From contig WACJ01000083.1 in NCBI GenBank assembly GCA_008973525.1, positions 930,001 through 994,000 on the forward strand: a stretch of 64,000 nt of DNA, given 5' to 3'. Below the pieces are notes generated by a model that searched no databases, was not told the origin of the DNA, and saw only the letters and a program-made list of their open reading frames with translations. Made by a program: the position numbers and the translations under genes. Source of the DNA: Stenopsyche tienmushanensis. Lineage: Eukaryota; Arthropoda; Insecta; Trichoptera; Stenopsychidae. This document shows, in pieces, positions 58,800-64,000 of this stretch (within the stretch, counting starts at the first letter, position 1; each line of letters starts with the position of its first letter).

Positions 58800-59860
58800 G
58801 GGAATCTTTGCAAGCATGGTATTCCATGAGTGGGCTTAAGAGCACAAGACACCCTTCTCGGGTGGTATAGGATTATACCCACTAAACATCTCCCTTGTCT
58901 TTCTCTGTCCTCCTGGTATTGTTTTCCACATTGCTTCAGGAGGACAGGTAGTCTGGCCTTAGGTGATTGGCCATATTCTATTGTTGGAGAGGCGCTCTGC
59001 GTTTCTTTCTTTCACTGCCCTCTTTGGCGCTCATCGAATCTCTTCTACGTATTCGCGCCAAAGGTCCCAGCTCTTCTTGCTTTCCATCATGCTGTGGACC
59101 ATGTTGTCGACGTTGAGCTCAGCTACCCCGAGTGCTTGTTTCAACGGTTTTATCTGGGGTGCCCAAGCCTCACAGCCAATGATGGTGTGCTCTGCGTCGT
59201 CGATCTCCGCTTGGCAGTGGTGGCACGTTGCGGATGGTTCTTTGCCAATCCGCTTTAGGTACGCACCGAAGCATCCATGCCCAGTGAGCACCGGGAGTCA
59301 AGCGAGAGAGCAAGATCCCATCTCCATTGCCAGACTTCCTTCAGTTTCTGGTCATGTTCGTTGCGATTTTTAGGATCTTCGTAGTCCAAAACCCTCTTCT
59401 TTGCCTGGAAGTCAAGCGGGGATATTCCAGCGACCACGAGCACCGCTTCTTCATATACAGTTCTGTGTGCTGCGGTGACTCGGAGCGCTCCCTGCCGCTG
59501 GACCTCGGCCAGCTTCCTTCTGTAGCTTTCGTGTCTGAGCGACTCATGCCATATCGGGGCTCCGTACAGAAGGATCGAGTGTATTACCTCGTTTATGGTA
59601 CGTCTTCTGCACGACTTTGGCCCTCCAATATTGGGCATGAGCCATCCTAGCTCACTGGCCACCTTCTACCCCTTCTGCGCAGCTGCTTAAATATGTTTTC
59701 TAAAAGTCCGCTTGTTATCCAAGAGGATCCCGAGGCATCTCAGCGATTTGCTGTATTTATCCTCGTGATAGTTCACAACAAGCCCTCTCCTTGACCCTCG
59801 GTCTTCTTCTTCTACTGCAGATTATTGCCTCCGTTTTTTCTGCCGCGATAACAGACCCTA
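58800..59860 (-). pseudogene. R1-like non-LTR retrotransposon, 5'-truncated C-terminal part
   Basis: Minus-strand order: thumb region near 59830-59690; 59662-59330 with LGWLMPNIGGPKSCRRR, INEVIHSILLYGAPIW, AEVQRQGALRVTAAHRTV and VLVVAGISPLDFQAK; after a frameshift, 59291-59031 with LTGHGCFGAYLKRIGKEPSA and the CHHC knuckle TCHHCQAEIDDAEHT..C. About 230 bp of 3' UTR-like sequence extends to 58800 and includes CTCGGGTGGTATAGG-type motifs. Truncated upstream at about 59860, where repeat B begins. Same family as 10600-12140. Confidence 0.87.
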
Positions 59861-59864
59861 TTAC

Positions 59865-60215
59865 TTGCGCCGCTGTGCGATCTGTTCCGGATTTCCCCGG
59901 ACTATCCGCATGGTTTTTTGACGTAAATATTTTAATCCCACGATAAAGGCTACGCGCAGAGCGTCCAGGTGCCCATCCCTATTGCTCTGTAGGAAAACCA
60001 GCTTCAGATCACGTGCACCCGAAGGTGCGTTGGAGGAGAGTCGACAAAGGTTAAGCTAATTCAAAGGACACTATGGACAATAGGGTCACTGCCACCATGA
60101 ATCCAACCTCAGTTTGAAGGGGGCTGCAGCAGATGACGGACTGCAGGAGCTACCCCTTCCCCATGGCACTCGTGTCTTTTCGGTCATTTGTTATACCCAG
60201 CTCCGGAAACGAGTC
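59865..60215 (+). repeat. Dispersed repeat B, copy 2
   Basis: GTGCGATCTGTTCCGGATTT, AGGAAAACCAGCTTCAGATC, CACTGCCACCATGAATCCAA and AGTTTGAAGGGGGCTGCAGC follow the order of 49640-50010. It directly abuts the truncated end of the R1-like element. Confidence 0.75.
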
Positions 60216-60399
60216 GCCGTTTTCCCCTGTATGTACTAATCTGTTGAAGATTATGATTTTCACAGAAGTTCGACTGTTACCTAAAGGCGTATGGTTGCCT
60301 CCTCCCCTTGGGGCTTTATGGGTGGGAGTCTTAACAACCACCCGGAGTATCAAATGAACAGTGACATATTCTTATATTGCGTTTAGTTAATGACATCTA

Positions 60400-60495
60400 T
60401 CTTGATTCTTGGGCGTGCAGAGTTTCTTGTTCTCTTTCCTGTCGAATAACCTTGATTGCGGGAAGATGTCCTTCCTACAGGCTCATAGCTATACT
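60400..60495 (+). repeat. LTR-like dispersed repeat F, partial copy 3
   Basis: ACCTTGATTGCGGGAAGATG, TCCTTCCTACAGGCTCATAG match the core of the copies at 31.5 and 55.1 kb. Confidence 0.45.
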
Positions 60496-60499
60496 TTCC

Positions 60500-61950
60500 A
60501 TAAATACAAGATAATAATTATATAGACACGGTCGTCGCGAATAATATGATGGAGCGGGGAGCGACTTGGAAGCTCATCCCCGAGAGCGCCACCGCCCCCC
60601 TGTTACAAATTCATTTGATGATTTATTAAAATCCTAGAGTGCTTCATAATTACAATAAATTATACAAATCGCTATGAGATATTTTTGGTTTATGAATAAT
60701 ATAAAGGGCATTTGAATTCGTTTGAGCATTTATTTTTTTATGAATTTACGATCCTAAACTTTATTTGCAAGGAACGAAACGGCACGCCGTACCGGTTCGA
60801 CCCGCTAAATTCAAACCCTGCTTCTTTCATCGTTCCAAAGGCAAACATCAATGTGATGTAAATCCATAATGATCTTGGAGTCCTTTTCACACGTTTGTAA
60901 TTTATGTTTAGTACAGATTTTAGCAAAATGGTTATTGTTTAGGGGCGTAGTGTGAAAATGCCGATATCAGCGGATTTGTCATTTACAGCTTTCACTTCGA
61001 TGGTCGACCTTTACGACTTTCCCGCTGAAAGGTCAGCATAACAGCGAGACCTCGAACAAAATTTATTAGGGTCCTCTATTATGTTTTAAAGTCGCTTTTA
61101 AATATATCTCCTATCTTTCCATCGACATTGTACTCCGTGGCAAAGGAAACTAAAGGGGAATTAAAACAAATCGGTGAGGCAAATGCTTTAAGTACCCAAC
61201 ACGAACGGCAGGAAGCATATCTTGGCCTATTTTTCGATGTAATCGTTCCTCGATTCTTTGATACGCTTATAATTCGGCCAAGTTCTTGTAATGGAAAGAT
61301 TTTCTGCGCCATCGCGTGTGTCAGTCCTGCCATTGTTGTTCGGAAAGCCATTTTCCTTCTTTTTTTTTATTCGGAAATGATAAATCGATTTTTACGCAGG
61401 CTTTGCTCGCTGCTTGCGAGCGTTTTTTAGACGTTTTGCCATTTTTCTTACTATTAAATAAACGCGAGGGTAGTTCGATAAATGGCCGCAAACTCTTTAC
61501 GGAAAACTACTAATGTAGAGGATGAGTTTCAAAGATAAAAAAAAGCGAAATAGGCGAACAAGTTCTAAGAAAGTTTCGCTCGTTCGCACAAAAATATCTG
61601 AAGTTACTTATGCTTTATTGACTTATGTCAATATGTTGACATTGATGTCTTTTATTCACAATATTATCTCGATGAACTTCGTATTTGCCCGTAAAGACAC
61701 AATAGAGGCACTTAATCAGTTGACGTTTAACAGAAAAAAGTTGATACTTATATAAAAATAAATATTTTCCATTATAGTTCATTACTATTCTTTACATTTC
61801 TATACATTCAATCCTCGGTCGATTTGTAAGTATTATTGGTGTGGATGTTCCTGGATCCACCAAAATCTCCCTTTAATGAGATCATTGAATGACCCAAAGA
61901 GAGTATGCACGCACATCGTTGCGGACAACGCTCAATAACGCTTTATCATT
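60500..61950. other. Intronic sequence without recognised element
   Basis: AT-rich, with a less AT-rich, apparently unique tract about 60950-61500. Short open frames are present but have no recognisable family motif, and no splice-bounded exon that would continue NCKX was found. Confidence 0.35.
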
Positions 61951-61951
61951 A

Positions 61952-62065
61952 TCAGGTCAGTCCAAAAGTTCGTGCGCATTTTTGAAAAAAAATTAAATAG
62001 TGTAAATAAAACAATTCTAATTAAAAATTCCTCAAAAATGCGCACGAACTTTTGGACTGACCTGA
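61952..62065. mobile_element. Mariner MITE, 114 bp, perfect 34-bp inverted ends
   Basis: The left end begins TCAGGTCAGTCCAAAAGTTC (61952) and continues GTGCGCATTTTTGA; the right end is its exact reverse complement to 62065. TA duplications lie at 61950-61951 and 62066-62067. Only about 46 bp separate the two ends, so the element is almost all terminal repeat. Same family as the 460-bp derivative at 37183. Confidence 0.93.
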
Positions 62066-62254
62066 TATTTACAATGCCGTTCTTGTATTTCTAATAGAAT
62101 ATTATTTATTTATATTATGATGTCGATAGTATGTTTACTTGTTTCATTGACGGGAAGACATTAAATATTTCATTGACAGAAGGGTTAAATCATTTTTAAA
62201 AAAATGATAATATCCTACATCAAAAAAATCTATTCAAAAATAATCTTAGCCTAG

Positions 62255-62385
62255 CTTTATCATGTGTGGAAAGCAAATGGGAAAACTACCACATAAAAAA
62301 AAATCCCTCCCCAAAAAAATCTTCAATGGAGATCGTCTACATCCGATAATGATTATGGCCCCATAAGAAGAAGAATCTTGGTCTT
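62255..62385 (+). repeat. Dispersed repeat E, copy 2
   Basis: CATGTGTGGAAAGCAAATGG, ACTACCACAT, AATGGAGATCGTCTACATCC and CATAAGAAGAAGAATC parallel 30840-31000. Confidence 0.55.
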
Positions 62386-62569
62386 TTCATTCCTGTCATA
62401 TATGACTTTAATAGCTCATCATCGCCTTATTTAATATCAACATTGACCCTTAGTTATACAGAGCTCTTTGATGGCTCAAACATCTAATAAAAACATAATT
62501 GAACAATATTATGAATGATACAAAGCAGTAGTTAAAAATCGAAAGCGCTGCATTAATAAACATAGCATT

Positions 62570-62870
62570 GCGTAGCCCAAAAATGAATATCTGTTTGTTC
62601 GTATGCAATGGGCTGCCATACCGTTCATTAGATTGCGACAAAACTTCGTCCACTTATTGCTAAGGCTTGCATAAGTGACATAAGCATAGTTTAATATACA
62701 AAAATAAAATTTGTTTGTTCGTATTTTATGCGCTGCCATACCGTTCATTCGATTGCGACGAAACTTTGCCAACTTATAGTTTGCACTTTTTCAAATAATA
62801 TAGGTATAATACAATTAACTTGCAGTAAATATTTTTATATATAAAAATACAATGTTTGTAACAAAATAAA
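62570..62870 (+). repeat. Helitron-like repeat H1, copy 3
   Basis: Two units offset by about 120 bp, each with GCTGCCATACCGTTCATT.GA and GCGAC(A/G)AAACTT. The tail is AT-rich and lacks the hairpin present in the other two copies. Confidence 0.55.
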
Positions 62871-62879
62871 ATAAATATA

Positions 62880-64000
62880 ATTTATATTTTTCCCTTATAT
62901 ATCATTCAATTTCAAATAATGTATTCTGTGTCTTATGTTTTGAGCACATAATATGTGAATGGATCGTTTTACTTCTTTCGCTAAAAAAAGACAACCGAAA
63001 GGGGATGAGCTGATATATTGCGGGGGCTCCTTTATGCTATTCATTTAAAATTCGTTCTGGGCCATCCCTTGCTACTTTTCATCACCCGAACACGGAAAAA
63101 CAGATTATTAATCTTTTTTATCAGGATCATCAGACGTATCCAGTAGCGTGTAAGGCTTTCGACTTTGGCCACACCCGAAATTATCTAATCGCCCCGAAGG
63201 CGTATGGTGATTTTTTTTTGTGCGAGCGTGACAGACGCACGGATTTATTGTTTTTCCTCATTAAAATAATTAATTCGAAAATATTTCGGCGTCGTTCCGA
63301 GCGTCGACGTAATCCGGACGGCGTCGTTATTATTGAAAAATTCATCTGGTGGTTGGTGTTCGGAGCGCCCGAATTTATGGAACTTTCCGCCCTCCGGCAT
63401 GCTCCCCTAATTTATCGCCGGCGATATTTTTCGTGATTGTTTTTATCGCGGACGGCGCAAAGAAATCGGTAATCCGTTGACCCAAAATTTAAATAGGGCA
63501 TACATTATCGGCCCTAAATAGAAGCGGGTCCCATGTGAGCAGGAAAAAGTTCCACTTTGTAGTGTAATAGGCAGTCAGGAGGGCCCATTTAATTCGGACC
63601 CCGGTGCTAAGTAACTTATCACCAGAAGGGCCCATTCAATTCGGGCCCGGGGCACTTCTGCGCCTTTACGCCGTAGTAACTACACCCTTGACTCTATTAT
63701 CGTATAACCCTTACACTTGACGACAAATTTATTGTAATGGTATTTATATGTCGGAATATTACATGCTGTTATATTAATGTCGCAAAAAGACTAGCTCGCC
63801 GAGGGGAGGATACACAGCGAATAGCTTTAATATTCAATGCGTTTTATATATGTATGTTATTTGCACTAAAAAAAAGATTACATTAATAATAGGCTATGTA
63901 TTTATATTTGCATTTCATCCCTCAATTTACATTCCAGATTTATTTAGCGGTTCTTTCGATAGGGACGCTCAAATAATAATAAAATAATCAGCTAAACTCT
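62880..64000. other. Intronic sequence to window end
   Basis: A less AT-rich unique-looking tract lies at 63060-63480. A short direct repeat (GGGCCCATTTAATTCGGACC at 63581 and GGGCCCATTCAATTCGGGCC at 63628) follows. No NCKX terminal exon recognised. Confidence 0.35.

Noticed and set aside
51349..64000. Terminal NCKX exon (expected to begin with a Leu-Pro-Ile-Pro-Trp-like block)
   Set aside because: Searched by eye on the plus strand and not found; it most likely lies downstream of the window.

Overview
The window is a 64 kb piece of a eukaryotic nuclear genome, almost certainly an arthropod and most probably an insect. Reasons: spliced genes with GT-AG introns, an AT-rich background, protein matches that are closest to insect orthologues as far as I can recall them, and a transposon load of R1-like and other non-LTR elements, mariner, piggyBac, hAT, pogo/Tigger and Helitron-like repeats. 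The retroelement proteins look to me like hemipteran ones, but I cannot prove the order. There is no sign of bacterial, organellar or viral sequence.

Layout of host genes. (1) SBDS, the ribosome-maturation factor, is on the minus strand at 5402..2433 with two exons. (2) A SWEET sugar transporter is on the plus strand at 8650..12369 with four coding exons, probably with a non-coding first exon near 5838. It therefore shares a short divergent promoter region with SBDS. (3) A second, diverged SWEET gene is on the minus strand at 21830..19379 with five exons, convergent with the first. (4) NUDCD1 (CS-domain co-chaperone) is on the minus strand at 24852..23084 with two exons. (5) A K+-dependent Na+/Ca2+ exchanger (NCKX/SLC24 family, Nckx30C-like) is on the plus strand from 25144. 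It starts only 291 bp from NUDCD1 and is interrupted by very large introns. Five coding exons are visible (25144-25968, 34587-34752, 35810-36021, 43688-43820, 51096-51348); the last exon or exons lie beyond the window. I worked out all exon joins by reading phase, splice consensus and the protein families.

A strikingly GC/CpG-rich island (about 23.1-26.0 kb) covers NUDCD1, the shared promoter and NCKX exon 1. Everything around it is AT-rich.

The rest is mostly intronic or intergenic transposon debris: broken non-LTR reverse transcriptases (0.9-2.2, 7.4-7.65, 10.6-12.1, 58.8-59.86 kb), DDE transposase fragments (4.2-4.5, 14.6-15.0, 28.9-29.2 kb), an ISXO2-like fragment (22.6-22.9), a pogo/Tigger pseudogene (41.6-42.3), a piggyBac pseudogene split by two other repeats (48.5-50.4), and several deletion derivatives with intact ends. 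The last group includes a 962-bp hAT with an 8-bp target duplication, a 460-bp and a 114-bp mariner derivative sharing 34-bp ends, a 287-bp TTAA-flanked element, and an inverted-repeat element holding four 64-bp tandem units. Several dispersed repeat families occur two to four times inside the window.

I did not find a clearly new multi-gene system. The observations I would follow up are the convergent pair of unlike SWEET genes with partly conserved intron positions, the dilysine tail on SWEET-A, the GC island at the NUDCD1/NCKX divergent promoter, a duplicated non-coding segment in NCKX intron 1, and the nested/deleted transposon structures.
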